A program made the position numbers and the translations under genes. A stretch of 64,000 nucleotides of DNA from Hypoxylon rubiginosum. Lineage: Eukaryota > Ascomycota > Sordariomycetes > Xylariales > Hypoxylaceae. The DNA lies in NCBI GenBank assembly GCA_902806565.1, contig CADCXA010000069.1:1-64000 (forward strand), in the 5' to 3' direction. A model generated the notes under the pieces. It saw only the letters and a list, made by a program, of their open reading frames with translations. It ran no database searches and was not told where the DNA came from. Positions 13,486 to 24,350 of the stretch are shown in pieces (within the stretch, counting starts at the first letter, position 1; each line of letters opens with the position of its first letter).

Positions 13486-14559
13486 TGGGGCCCAGAGGCT
13501 CGGACAATAGATGGGAAATAGTGGACGTGGACCTGTCTGGACCTGACCAAGTTTTTGATTTGTGCTACCGAATGTGGTAAATCGATTCTCGCCTCTACAA
13601 TAATTGAAGACTTGGAAAAGGATAAGGGATATTTCCTTTACTTCTACTTCGATTTCAATGATCCCGAAAAACAATCTCCTGAGTTTGCACGTCGCTCATT
13701 GATCGCCCAGATCTATATTTTGAGTAAAGCAGAAAATATCCGAAGTCATATCGACTCACTTTATTCCTCGTACCAAAATGGTCAACGCAAATTGGATCTC
13801 GGGTCATTGCAGAAAGCTTTCTTTGAGATGATTGAGAAAGCCAATGAAGTTTGAGTTGTCCTTAATGCCTTAGACGAATGTGATCTACAGCAAAGGTCGT
13901 CAAATAACGGGTTGCTTGAATGGATCTACAGTTTCCACGGGTCGTAGGCCAACACCCACATTCTTGTTACAAGTCGCCCAGAACAAGACATCAAGTCAGC
14001 TATTGAGAAATGGGTACGCACCAAGTATATAATTCCTCTCCAGAGGCACGTAGTCGGGGACGATATACGCTCTTACATAAAAGAGAGAATAACGAACTCA
14101 AAGGATCTAGAAAGGTGGCAATCGAGACCAGAGGTACGAGACGAGATAGAAAGGACGTTGGCAGAAAAAGCAGATGGAATGTAAGGACAACCAGCATATT
14201 ACACCACGTAAGAAATCATCTAACACTATATCAATTTAGGTTTCGGTGGGCAGCGTGTCAACTTGATACCCTCAGGGATTGTCTCAATTATCGAGCCGTT
14301 CTCGAGACTCTCAACTCCTTACCTGCAACGTTGGACGAAACATGCTCGAATTATAGCCAATTTACCCTCTGTACACAGAGACGACACAATCCGATGTCTA
14401 CAATTCTTGGCCTACTCAGACAAGCCGCTGCAAGTAGAGGAACTTGTTGACGCTATTGCCGTGGACGTGGGCGGTCAGCCTGGATCTGATCCAAAAAACA
14501 GAATGCCTGAATCGAAAGAGATTGCAAGATACTTCTCTATGTCACGAGACCGTCCAAGC

Positions 14560-15302
14560 GATGAGGTTAACTAAGACGTTGTTCCACGAGGAGCTATAAA
14601 CCTAACAGCTACGAGCGTCTTCGTATATACAGGAATGACGGACAAAGGAGCCCATCAGGCAAGGGAACTTCGCCTCCGATATTCCTGGTGGTATAAGCAC
14701 CCGATATCGCTATCTCAGGGGTCACGATACCTCCCGGATAGTAAGGGCTAGGTTTGTGTAACAAGACCTAAGTCCTGACACTCTAGCTTGATCTTGATCA
14801 AGCAAAGCTTCATACTAAATTTACAAATATATATTTGAAAAATTTAGGAAGCTTTGCTTAAATTGAAATCCGTATGGGACCCCTCAATGTGGCTTGGCGC
14901 GGGCCATTAAGTACGATTGGCCAGAATATGAGGATATATAGGTCCTTCAACCACACATATGGCGCCACAGGCGATAAGGGGCGGTTTCAATAACCTATTA
15001 AGTCTTAATAAAAATCGAGTAAATTCAGTATTAGATATCCTGAATAAGGATTGCCTATAGGTAAATTAACTGCCTATAAGTAAATTGTATGGATAAATAC
15101 GTGCATTACTTAAAGCAAAACCAAATTCGAGCGAAGCGAGGCCCCCCCGGAGGGCCGCCGGAGGCATAGTCAGGCCATACGTATATATAAGTAAGGCATA
15201 CCTACCTACCTCCTGGATACCTAGATTTCCACCCTTAATATAAATCGCAACGCGATTTTCAACAGTATCAATAAAAAAGCCTTTAGCAGCCTAAGGCACG
15301 AA
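14560..15302. mobile_element. Insertion splitting the NLR relic (probable non-autonomous element)
   Basis: NLR coding similarity stops after EIARYFS near 14,545 and resumes with RFAIGNEAQG near 15,303, leaving about 0.74 kb that does not fit the protein. The insert carries no coding frame of note. It includes a 60-bp hairpin, an AT-rich middle with a doubled GCCTATARGTAAATT motif at about 15,052-15,088, and a GC-rich palindromic patch near 15,144-15,165. Terminal inverted repeats and target duplication were not found, so the edges are approximate and the element type is unknown. Confidence 0.5.
14800..14859. repeat. 60-bp near-perfect inverted repeat (hairpin)
   Basis: AAGCAAAGCTTC at 14,800-14,811 is the exact reverse complement of GAAGCTTTGCTT at 14,848-14,859. 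The AT-rich interior (TAAATTT, CAAATATATATTTG, AAATTTA) is also self-complementary apart from a few mismatches. The whole forms a long stem with almost no loop, like the core of a MITE or another cruciform. Confidence 0.8.
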
Positions 15303-16750
15303 GATTTGCTATAGGCAATGAGGCACAAGGTGTAGGAGTACTAGAAAAAGAGCACCATTCATGTCCGATTCGACTTGCTCATTACTCAGTCAAGGAATAC
15401 CTAACGTCGAATCGACTGAGGCATGATATCGCCGAATTTCTCTCGGAGACTAATGCTATCACCTCAATCGCCGAGGTCTGCCTCACTTACTTGATCCACT
15501 TTAACATTCTGTTCAGGTTGAACTGGTTGTTTTGTCCACTGTTTCAGTATGCCTCGAGATCCGGGCTACGTTATGCGGTCGAAGCCGAGAAAACATCAAT
15601 TTATGTCCAAGATTTGAGCTTCAAGCTACTTTCCTACAAAGATTCAGTCATTAATTGTAGCTAGCCTACTATCAAGAGGGAGGTACCACCTTTACTTCTC
15701 GCATCGTATTTTGGGTTCACCTAGGCCGTCAAACGTTTGATCGATAATGGGGAAGATGTAAATGCCAATGATCCCGATCATGGCACAGCTCTTTGCATTG
15801 CTACCGAGAAAGGTCATGACGAAATATTCGACGTCCTACTGAAGAATGGCGCCGATGTAAATGTCACCAACAAAAGTAAAGGCACGGTTCTAACACTGGC
15901 AACAACTTATGGCCGTCAGGACTTGGTTGATAAATTGCTTCAGGGAGGGGCTAACGTATATGGTTATGCCACTCATATACCTCTAGTCCGGGCCGCCTCT
16001 TCGGATTTCAGGGGCATAGTCAGTATGTTGCTTGATAAAGGAGCCAACATAAATGCCAGGGATGGCTACGGGGATATCGCTGTCGTCGCTGCTATTATTC
16101 GTGGTCATGAGGAGATTGTCAAACTCTTGGTCAACAAGGGAGCCGACATAAATGCCCGGGATGGCCACGGGCATACTGCTGTGATCGCTGCTATTATTCA
16201 TGGCCATGAGGAGATCATCAAGCTTCTAGTAAACAAGGCAGCCGACATGCAAATCGACATTAATGGTAGGGCTCTTCTCGATGCTATACGCCATACACAG
16301 AAGGGTATGGTCCAGATGTTGCTTGACATGGGAGCTGATGCGAATCCCTCGACTGGAAATATACATCCACTTATTGCTGCTGTAAAGTCAGGCAGAACGG
16401 ATATCGTCAAACTATTACTCGAAAAGGGTGCTGACATAAATGCTCAGGGAGCATACAATCCAGGTGAATATGATGAAGCAGATGACTACGGTTTTAACGA
16501 TTTAGATATCACCGCCCTCATGGCTGCTGTGGATGGCGGTCATGGTGCCATAGTCAAAATATTGATCAAGAAAGGCGCCGACCTGAACATAGCTTCGAAA
16601 AGATATTCAAACCAGCGGCCAATGATTCCCCTCCAGCTTGCGTTGGAGATAGGATCTAAGAGTATAATAAAGATGCTACGGGAGGCTCGTGATGAGGAAC
16701 CTATTCCGAAACCTGTTGAAGAAACCTCTGGAAGGAGATACCTTGGCTGA

Positions 16751-17257
16751 TTTCATACCTTTAGGTACTTAATGATGTTGTACAATTTCCTATTCAAATA
16801 AATTCTAGTTCAACTTTTTCTTAAACTGCTTGTCTACTACATACAATACCACATCTTCATGTCCCACGGCCAGGTATACAGGCGCCTAAGCTATCCCCCC
16901 TGAGTACCCAACCTATCGAAAGACTCGAATTGACACATCAAGCTTTCCTACCTAGAGTCTCAATTAGAATAGGGGTAGGAGACTACCATTTATCTTGGAC
17001 AGTAATATGTTATTTTCCGTTTATTTCACGAAGTCATCAGCTGCTCTCCAACATAATGTAGGGTAATAGTATCTCGATGGGTGATATCTATTACCATCAA
17101 TCAAGTCTCATTCCAATCAGTATCCTCTCGTGTCTAAGCAAGGACCTAAAAGGGATCTATGGTTTCTACTACTTCTAGTCTAGGTACAAGATCATCTACG
17201 AGATGATGGCGAAAGACAGTTTCCGTCCAACTTCTACATATAACGAGGTATGTATGT
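16751..17257. other. Intergenic
   Basis: No gene or conserved motif seen between the end of the ankyrin relic and the 3' end of the acetyltransferase gene. Confidence 0.5.
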
Positions 17258-18121
17258 CTACACCAACGTCTTCTCAAAGACGCGATACTCCGTCGGCCCC
17301 GCCAGCAGCGGCGCCAGCCGCGGGTAATCGAGCGCGAAGTCGCGGCTGCCCACCATCCTGTAGCCGAGCCTGCCGTACCAGGCGCCCAGGCGCGCCTTGA
17401 ACGCGTGCTCGACGTGCGTCGGCACCAGCAGGTCGAGCTGCGCGACGGCCACGCCGGGCCCGCCCAGCGCGTCCCGGCACCAGCGCTCCGCGAACGCGAT
17501 CAGGTCCCGGCCGAGCCCCGTGCCGCGCTGCGCCGGGCCGACCGCGAACATGCCCAGCTCGGCGCGCGTGGCGCCGAGCTTCTTGATGCTGATGCAGCCT
17601 ACGGGCACCCGTCCCGACGATCCGGCCGGAGGAGAAGAAGAAGCGGCTGCTGCGGGTACGGACGCGACGGCCAACTCGCCGGCCCTCAGGATTTCCTCAA
17701 CGCCTTGGGGTGTAGTACGTACATATCCCGGCTTAAAGATGTCGGCCTCGGTCTCGTTGTAGGCGGCATTGATGATGTCGACGAGCGTGGCGACATATAT
17801 CGCGTCGTCTGCTACTGAGGCGGGCGGGAGTTCGATTGTCGCGTTCTCTTTGATATCTTGCTGCTCCTTAGTTGGTGTCTTGGATGAGTCACTGACAGTA
17901 GACGCCGGTGGTACTGTAGAGATAACGATAGCAGCTTGCTCCGGAATAGCTTCACCTTGGGGTGTCTTGTGTTCAGCCATGGTGCGGTAGTATGATCTGG
18001 GTGTGAAACGTAAAGTAGAAGACAGACGTTTTGGGCCGATCCCGGTATACTGATGGGTCGGAAATAGGAATTGGACTACAGCAAATCCGTTTCTCATGTA
18101 AGGGAGAAGTCCTATAACCAA
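17258..18121 (-). CDS. GNAT-family N-acetyltransferase
   Basis: Single-exon reading frame of 287 residues. The acetyl-CoA binding motif A is clear: LGMFAVGPAQRGTGLGRDL, with the Q/RxxGxG/A signature QRGTGLG, preceded by the strand PVGCISIKKLG. The C-terminal GNAT part (LDLLVPTH...WYGRLGYRMVGSRDF) is typical, with the family's YxxxGF/Y element seen as YGRLGYRM. The first ~47 residues are rich in Arg, Ser and aromatic residues and lack acidic residues, resembling a mitochondrial presequence. Translation from the second ATG (MAEHKTPQGE, at 17,980) would give a cytosolic 240-residue form. The substrate cannot be told from sequence. A Ser/Ala/Pro-rich low-complexity insert (around PAAAASSSPPAG) lies just before motif A. 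Confidence 0.8.
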   Translation of the reverse strand: MVIGLLPYMRNGFAVVQFLFPTHQYTGIGPKRLSSTLRFTPRSYYRTMAEHKTPQGEAIPEQAAIVISTVPPASTVSDSSKTPTKEQQDIKENATIELPPASVADDAIYVATLVDIINAAYNETEADIFKPGYVRTTPQGVEEILRAGELAVASVPAAAASSSPPAGSSGRVPVGCISIKKLGATRAELGMFAVGPAQRGTGLGRDLIAFAERWCRDALGGPGVAVAQLDLLVPTHVEHAFKARLGAWYGRLGYRMVGSRDFALDYPRLAPLLAGPTEYRVFEKTLV

Positions 18122-18302
18122 CTCTTATTACGTAATATCTCCGGTAAAGGTTATTTCAGGAGCCAACAAAGAGTGACACGGGCTGCAAGGGTATAGAACG
18201 GGCCGTAGCGTTGTAGGGATGTGGCTCCCACTCATCATAGCGCAATAAGTCCTAGAACTGAACTATATAAACTCTTCACGACTTCAATAAATAGAGTGCA
18301 AA

Positions 18303-18806
18303 CTAGAGTGCCGCGACGACACCCAACAAGCCGGCTGCTGCTGCGGCGCCGGCCCGTGCTCCGGTCTTGCGGGATGCAGCATTGGAAGTCGCTGAAGGAG
18401 TAGGAGTAGCAGCAAGTGTCGGGTTGGCGGCAGACGTCGGGCCTAGATCGCTTATAGAAGAGAGGCAGACGGGGATGTCCATGGTCAAGAAGGAAGCAAG
18501 GGAGGTACACGAGGCCAGTGCGCTCTGCAGCTGAGCGCGGTGCGAGGTATACCAGTCCTTAACGGAGGCGTCGCCGCTGAAGGCTATGCTCGTTGCACAC
18601 GCATCAAACGGCAAGCTCATCGTCACTAGAGAGGGTGGTGGCATAGGAAGACCCGAATAGATCGATTTCGCTGGCACCAATGCTCCCTTACATATGTCGT
18701 CGTCGTCAAGTATTTCAGGTCGTTTCTGAAGACCCTCGATTATGACATTATGCTCCGCTGATACCACTACTACCAAGACGGCCATGAGGATGACCCAGCT
18801 GCGCAT
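18303..18806 (-). CDS. Small secreted, probably GPI-anchored protein
   Basis: 167-residue single-exon frame. The N-terminus (MRSWVILMAVLVVVVSA) is a strong signal peptide. The C-terminus is a classic GPI signal: a Ser/Thr/Pro/Ala-rich stalk (PTLAATPTPSATSNAA), a basic spacer and a hydrophobic Ala/Leu/Val tail. Four cysteines lie in the mature part (CKG, DACA, ASCTS, PVCLS), enough for two disulfides. No enzyme motif is visible. The likely place is the cell wall or plasma membrane. It resembles many short fungal GPI-anchored surface proteins of unknown role, and I could not assign a family. Confidence 0.7.
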   Translation of the reverse strand: MRSWVILMAVLVVVVSAEHNVIIEGLQKRPEILDDDDICKGALVPAKSIYSGLPMPPPSLVTMSLPFDACATSIAFSGDASVKDWYTSHRAQLQSALASCTSLASFLTMDIPVCLSSISDLGPTSAANPTLAATPTPSATSNAASRKTGARAGAAAAAGLLGVVAAL

Positions 18807-19410
18807 GGTTGCTGATATAAGTTGGTCTTTGATCGAAATAGGCAGTCGGTATGATTTTTACGCCATCGAAGACATCGAAGACAAGAATTATCGGAACAGG
18901 AGTACTTGCGATAGTGACAGAAATGAAAGAAAGACAATTTGTATGCCTTTCAAACGAATTGCCTCATCCTAAAAACTGAAAAGCGCATCCTTCATGAGGC
19001 GACAACCCCACAGCTAGGATAAGCAGAACCCCTGTCTAAAAATAGGCACACGAGCCCCTTGCTCTCTTTTACCCCTGGCTGAGGAATACCATGCGGAAAA
19101 CGCCCAGCCAATAGGGCAAGAGCCCGTCTCTGTACGTTACAGGTCGACTTAGAACTCTTAATGAGTATTTGCAAGAGTGCTGATTGTTCCCGAGTTGTCT
19201 TACTCTGAAGGGTAGCCATGCCACCAAAGAATGACCAATTTCAATTTCAAGACGTGTGGATTTCTTTTTCGTAAATACAATAGGTTGTAAATACAATAGG
19301 TTACCTGGTATCATCAATGGAAACTCATGTTTTCATTAGCATCCATTACCACCTCCGTTCGCTTCATCATCGGCACCTTACTTCCCCATCATTAAACAAC
19401 CAACCTAGAT
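18807..19410. other. Intergenic
   Basis: Promoter side of the GPI-protein gene and 3' side of the transporter gene. No further gene or repeat of note, apart from a doubled AATACAATAGGTT word at about 19,275-19,303. Confidence 0.5.
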
Positions 19411-21506
19411 TCAATCCGACTCATCAAAGAAACTAGCCGTCCTCTTGAGAATAGACAAGTCGATCAGCCCCATGACGCGCCCGTCGAGCCTCCGCACGTT
19501 CTCGTCCCAGTACCAGTACACGCCGCACGCCGCCGCCGCCACGATAATCTGCGCCACGCCCATACCCAGGGCGGCCATCCGCAGGCCGTCCCACACGAAG
19601 ATCGCGTTCGGAAGGCCCAGGATGAACGCGCCAGCTACCAAGCTGCGCAGGCACGCTAGGCCGGCGTGCATGTCGGCCGTGTTCCGCAGGCCGACCGCCA
19701 GGTTCGCGGACGTGAAAGCCGTGGATCGCTGGATGACGGGCGGGATCGTGGCATCTAGGACCAGGGAGCCGGCAGCTAGTAGACCGAGAAGGAAAGACGC
19801 CACGGGGAGGCTCACGCGATCCAGCCCCAGATCCCATGGCGTGTTAAGGGGTGCTGCAGAGCGGTTCGTCGGCATCTCCATTGATCCTGCGACGTAGAGT
19901 CCGAATCCCAGCATGCCGATAGAAGCGAGGACGGTGCCGGCCGCTATAGTGGCCAGATGGACGGTCTGGATGAAGCGCCTGTGAAATTGAGGCAAGGCAA
20001 GCGCCATAACTATCGGGGTACCCAGCAGGAACGGGGCCGTCATCAAGGCGCCGAGGTCTGCCGAAGCCAGCATGAAAGGGAAAGGCGAGAAGAGCAGCGA
20101 GAGCGAGCTTGCTAGGCCCCAGAAACCGGCATACGGCAATAGAGTGACCGTGAAAAGGAGTCCGGTCGTCGGTGCCAGCATTGCGCGGGGCGCCTGCAGG
20201 ATCAGGGGTAGGTCGATCTCGTCTGCTTCATACGACCACGGCTTCATCTTCAAGAGGTACTCTATGGCAGCTTCCTTGGTATACGTCACATTCGGCCAGA
20301 GGGACTGCGATCGCTCGAGGGTCGGCGGCTCCGCTTCGGGAGATACCACACGGTCGTACGTCGTTTCCGGTGCCCCGAAGACCAGCAGTAAGATGGAAAC
20401 GGACAGGAAAGCGCTCATGATCTCGAACTGCAGCTCGAAACCCCGAGAACCGGCAGAAGCAACACCGCCGAGCAAGGGAGACCCTAGCATCGTCCCGATA
20501 CTGACTGTGTAATGAATTATGATTTTAGACTCGCGCTCGTGTTCCTGAGAAAATTAGTGCATATCCCAAGACGAAGAATTCAAAAAAAAAAAAAAAAAAA
20601 AAAAAAACCGGTACGTACGAAATACGTATCTTGAATCGAGCCCAAGACCAGCGCATCAAACGCGCCCCATCCCAACCCCTGAAATACCCTCGCCGCCATA
20701 TTCTCCGCCAGATTTCCCCTAACATGCGTGTTCCAAACCATCCCCGTAAATACCAACGCCGTCGAAACCAGGTACACGGGCCTCTTGCCCCATATCCTCG
20801 CCGCCACCAGCGACGCCAGCCCCGTCACCGCGGACAGCATCAGCGGCACGGCCGTCAGCGCGACGGCGGCCGTGTACGAGACGTCCTCGCCGATCGCGAT
20901 GGCGCTGTTCACGCTCACGTACGCCGTCTTCATCGCGCCCACGAGCGCGGCCATGAGGAGCAGCGCCCCCAAATTAAGATGCTTCTTCCACAGCGGCCAG
21001 TTCAGCGGGTCCGCCGGGTCCTCGCTCGGCTGCGGCGAGAGTTCCACCTTCGCGTACCTGCCCGTGCCGTACTTGATGGTCCGCTGCGATCCCGTGCTGG
21101 CGTAAGAGATCCCGGTCGCCATCGTCGCAACAGTTGTAGTCGTCGCGGCGGTGTCCGGCCTGGGCGGGTCCTTGGATATCGGCCGAGGCGGCCGCTCTTC
21201 CGTTCCCGGACCCCTTAACGAGAGTCGCATCGCCTTCTCGTCGCCTGCCCATGAGGTCAGCAGCGACTTGAGAGCGCTCGTGGTGAATGTTATGTGAGTG
21301 TTTGTCGCATCCTTCGCCTCTTCCTTATCAACCTCCTTATCGGCATCTTGGCTATTATCCGATTCCGACGTCTCAGGCAAAGGCGACAATGGCAGTGGTG
21401 GAAGCGTCTTCCGGTTATTAACTGGCGCCCTCGGCGGCGCGGGGAAGCTCTTTTCAACTTCGGATATCTCAATGGTCGACCCCGTCGACTCGGGTCTTGC
21501 CATCAC
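19411..21506 (-). CDS. Major facilitator superfamily transporter
   Basis: Two exons, 21,506-20,619 and 20,544-19,411, joined in phase 0 across a 74-bp intron, give 673 residues. A long polar cytoplasmic tail (about 165 residues) precedes the DPLNWPLWKKHLNLG entry into helix 1, a hallmark of fungal DHA-type drug/metabolite exporters. Helices 1-5 are in exon 1, with the motif A-like RIWGKRPVYL loop. Exon 2 starts with EHERESK, matching the VHERGKR loop of the family, then SIGTMLGSPLLGG. The long central loop (VVSPEAEPPTLERSQ...) links the two halves, and several hydrophobic helices follow up to NVRRLDGRVMGLI. The substrate is unknown. The intron holds a 26-T run on the coding strand next to the donor. 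Confidence 0.85.
20582..20607. repeat. 26-bp poly-A/T homopolymer inside the transporter intron
   Basis: Twenty-six consecutive A on the plus strand (T on the coding strand) start ten bases after the donor GTACGTACCGG. They make up over a third of the 74-bp intron. Confidence 0.9.
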
Positions 21507-24350
21507 GACTTTATTCTTATCCCTATCTCTCTCTCACTTCCAACTCGTATTATTTCTTCAACCGAATTCCTAAGACAAATGAGTGTCCAATAGCAGTTAT
21601 TACAAACTCAAAAGGGCTTATAATCCGTATCCTCCGCAAAGGAATGAATAGTACCGATTAAATGAACGTATAGATCAAGAGAATGTAGCTGCGAGCGAAG
21701 TATAAAAAAAGCGCACAAACGAAAGGGGCAGCCTGGCCCACGAAGATCAACTTCGAAGAATCGAAAGCTCAAGGGAACGTCGATATAAAAATTAAGAGAC
21801 GTAAGTGAAAGGTGTGTGTGTATAGAGGAAAAAGAACTGAAGCAATTGCGAAAGAGACACACACCCTTCTGGGCGTCTGAGCTCGGTCCTCATCGTCTCC
21901 CATGCCTCGAAGGGTTGGCACGGACAATTTTCGTGTGTGCGATCGTCATCGGCTTCATGGATTATCACGGACGCTAAGAATCGTTGAACAAGGGTAAATC
22001 ATTTGCTCTTCACATTCTAAAGAGTGGCGGCCCGGGTGTAACGAACCCGATCTACTGACGAGACTAGCTATTAGAGGCCGGTGAATTGAATCAAGTCAAG
22101 GCATCAATCAATGCCGTATCCACGAACTCATTCGAGTTTTCCATCGCCATTTGTTGCCCGTGCAGTAACGTGTTTCTCGATGTGTTCACGAATAAGGCGC
22201 CAAGAGTGTCATAGCAAGTCCGCAGCCAGGATACGACTAGGCTAGTACCGTGGTCTCAGCGCAGCATTCCACCTCTTGCTCCTAAGTCGCAATGAGACCT
22301 CGGAACGGTCCCTGGAAGCCGCGTAGTAGTTATACAGAGAAATGTGGCTAGCACGCTTCGTGGCATGCTTAGTCTATCAGATCGTGCGGTCTCGTGAAAA
22401 TCTGAAGATAGCGATAAGACGGGGAAAAGAGAGAGAGAGAGAGAAAACTCGGTGCTTCCCGAGTTTGCGCTCTGGCCAGAGTGAAACTCACCTGATGCAG
22501 GGGAGCGTCGCGGATCCTCCCGCATTGCGACGTTAGTGGGGAGGCGTCCCGGGTACGTAGGTACATGTATGAAGAAGATAAATTATCGGTGATCTTGATT
22601 CTTGACAATGTGATGAATCGATAATGTGATAAATCGCGCGACGTGCTTCTTTGGTTCACCAGTCACAGCTCCGGCAGTTATCAGGATACATGCAGTTGGA
22701 AGTACCATAGTACGTCTTGAAAGGTTGAGGACGAGGACCATATTCATTCACATGTTGACATGTGCTAACATTACGTTAGTTATCAGGTAGGTACTAGGAC
22801 AGAGTACTAGCTTCATATATCATAATATATCGACTGATTATTCCGCGCTGACAAAAGTCAACCTAGAACTTCTTCGTATACGTATGAGTGGTGAGTAAGT
22901 AAGTTTCCAAATAGCCGCGACATCCCAGTTTTTAATATAAAAAATCGCATCGCCTCGTGGGATCGGAGAATTGATAGACGACGACCATGGGGAGGATGGG
23001 AATGTGACTATTAGACACCATTTAGGGCTTCCCTGAGGTAACATATCCATGTACCCCGTCTTTGAACTCTGGTCAGCAAATGCGTCGTGCCCCAGGCTCG
23101 ACCCCCCCATGCAGGAACAAAACGCGGTCAGCTCACCGGCGCCCGGGCATAACCGGGTAAAGTGCAGATCGAGAGGATTAATTCCGGGCGAGTCTCCGAT
23201 AGGCGGACCAAATCGAATCTAGAGCTAGCACGCCAAAGCCGCACGGCCCCTCGCGGGCTGGGCTTGTCTCAAGTGAGCTGCGGCATTGAAAAACTAGATA
23301 CAGATGGGTTCAAGTCGCGAAGAACGACTAGCACAAATCACACAGACTCGGAGACGTTTTGGGTAACTGTTAGAGTCGCTGGTTTTTTACATCACACATG
23401 TAGTTGATGGTCGAGGTCACTTGAGCGATGCGATATCCACGGCATGCCTCTTATGACAGTGAGTCTTACGAGGGACGATCATGCGTAGGAGGTAGGCGAT
23501 GCAGCAATACATGAATGGGTATTATAGATTTCTTTTGTATTAAAGCTGTCTCGATCCAGAGACTGCCTCCAAAAAAGGAGAAAGCCGCCATGTGCAGTCT
23601 ACCATTGATCCCTTATTAAGCTCTAGTCCAACCGTATGTGTATCCAGGGGGTCGATGCCCGGCCAATGAATAGTACAACCTGAGATCGTGATAAAAATTT
23701 TGGTTGTTGTGTCTCATGTCTCATATAATATATCCTTAAAGGTCCTTTTTATCATCCCCAATAAAATTCTCTAGTATCGTAAGGTCGTCTGGTATGATCG
23801 TCCTCTAGCCGGCCCGCGACTGGCGTCTACATGACGAACGCGGTAGCCATGGTCTCGAACTGCCCCGTCGTCGGGGCCGCGCACTGTAAAAAAGTGTTGC
23901 ATGGGTGGTAGACCACGCCGCTGCCCGGGAAATAAACAGCTCCTAATCACAAGATATGTAAGTTAATAAGTACTCTCGAGTGTGTCATGTCTTCTAGTTC
24001 TACCCGACCAACGACGAGCGGGAATCGGCCAATCGCGACTCGCGATAGTGGCTTTTCCCCTTTCTCGTTGTGCGGTCCACTGGGGCCAGACAAACTGGTG
24101 CCCTCCCACACCGATGAAACATATTCAACAGCTTTGTTGGTCTCAGTCACAGCTCGCGGTATGCGCCGCGGGTGCGAGCGACACTCGTGTCTCGTAGATA
24201 GGCCGTGCATAAGTTGACTCATCTCGGTGAGTTATGACATCTTTTTCTTCTCGCACGAGATGGAGGTGGAGAGATCTTGGCATGAATCGAAATCCCCATT
24301 CCCCAATCTCGTCGTTCCGTTGATCGTCGTTGTTGTTTTTTTGGGCTCTT
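21507..24350. other. Gene-poor intergenic region
   Basis: No convincing gene over 2.8 kb. Noted: a short GA repeat at about 22,426-22,444, and a possible last-exon fragment on the minus strand at 23,942-23,827. The fragment is read after an acceptor GATTAG and ends QFETMATAFVM and stop; no upstream exon could be attached to it. Confidence 0.5.

Larger units (their letters stand above)
13541..16750 (+). pseudogene. NACHT-ankyrin NLR gene, inactivated
   Basis: Fungal STAND/NLR proteins of this layout act in incompatibility and innate recognition. The order is: a degraded P-loop (ATECGKSILAS near 13,561), a Walker B-like VVLNALDECD, the TSRPEQ sensor, a 59-bp intron at 14,181-14,239 restoring DGMFRW, and the winged-helix region (LQFLAYSDKPLQVEELVDAI). 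After an insertion come LAHYSVKEYLTSNRL and about ten ankyrin repeats to the stop at 16,748-16,750. Damage: TGA at 13,852 (expected Trp), TAG at 13,945 (expected Gln), a likely 2-base loss near 14,340, TAG at 15,662 and 15,722 (both expected Gln), and about 0.74 kb inserted between roughly 14,560 and 15,302. The stops are CAG-to-TAG or TGG-to-TGA, as RIP produces. The N-terminal effector domain is missing. The ankyrin part alone stays open from 15,725 to 16,750, so a short ankyrin-only product cannot be excluded. Confidence 0.85.
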
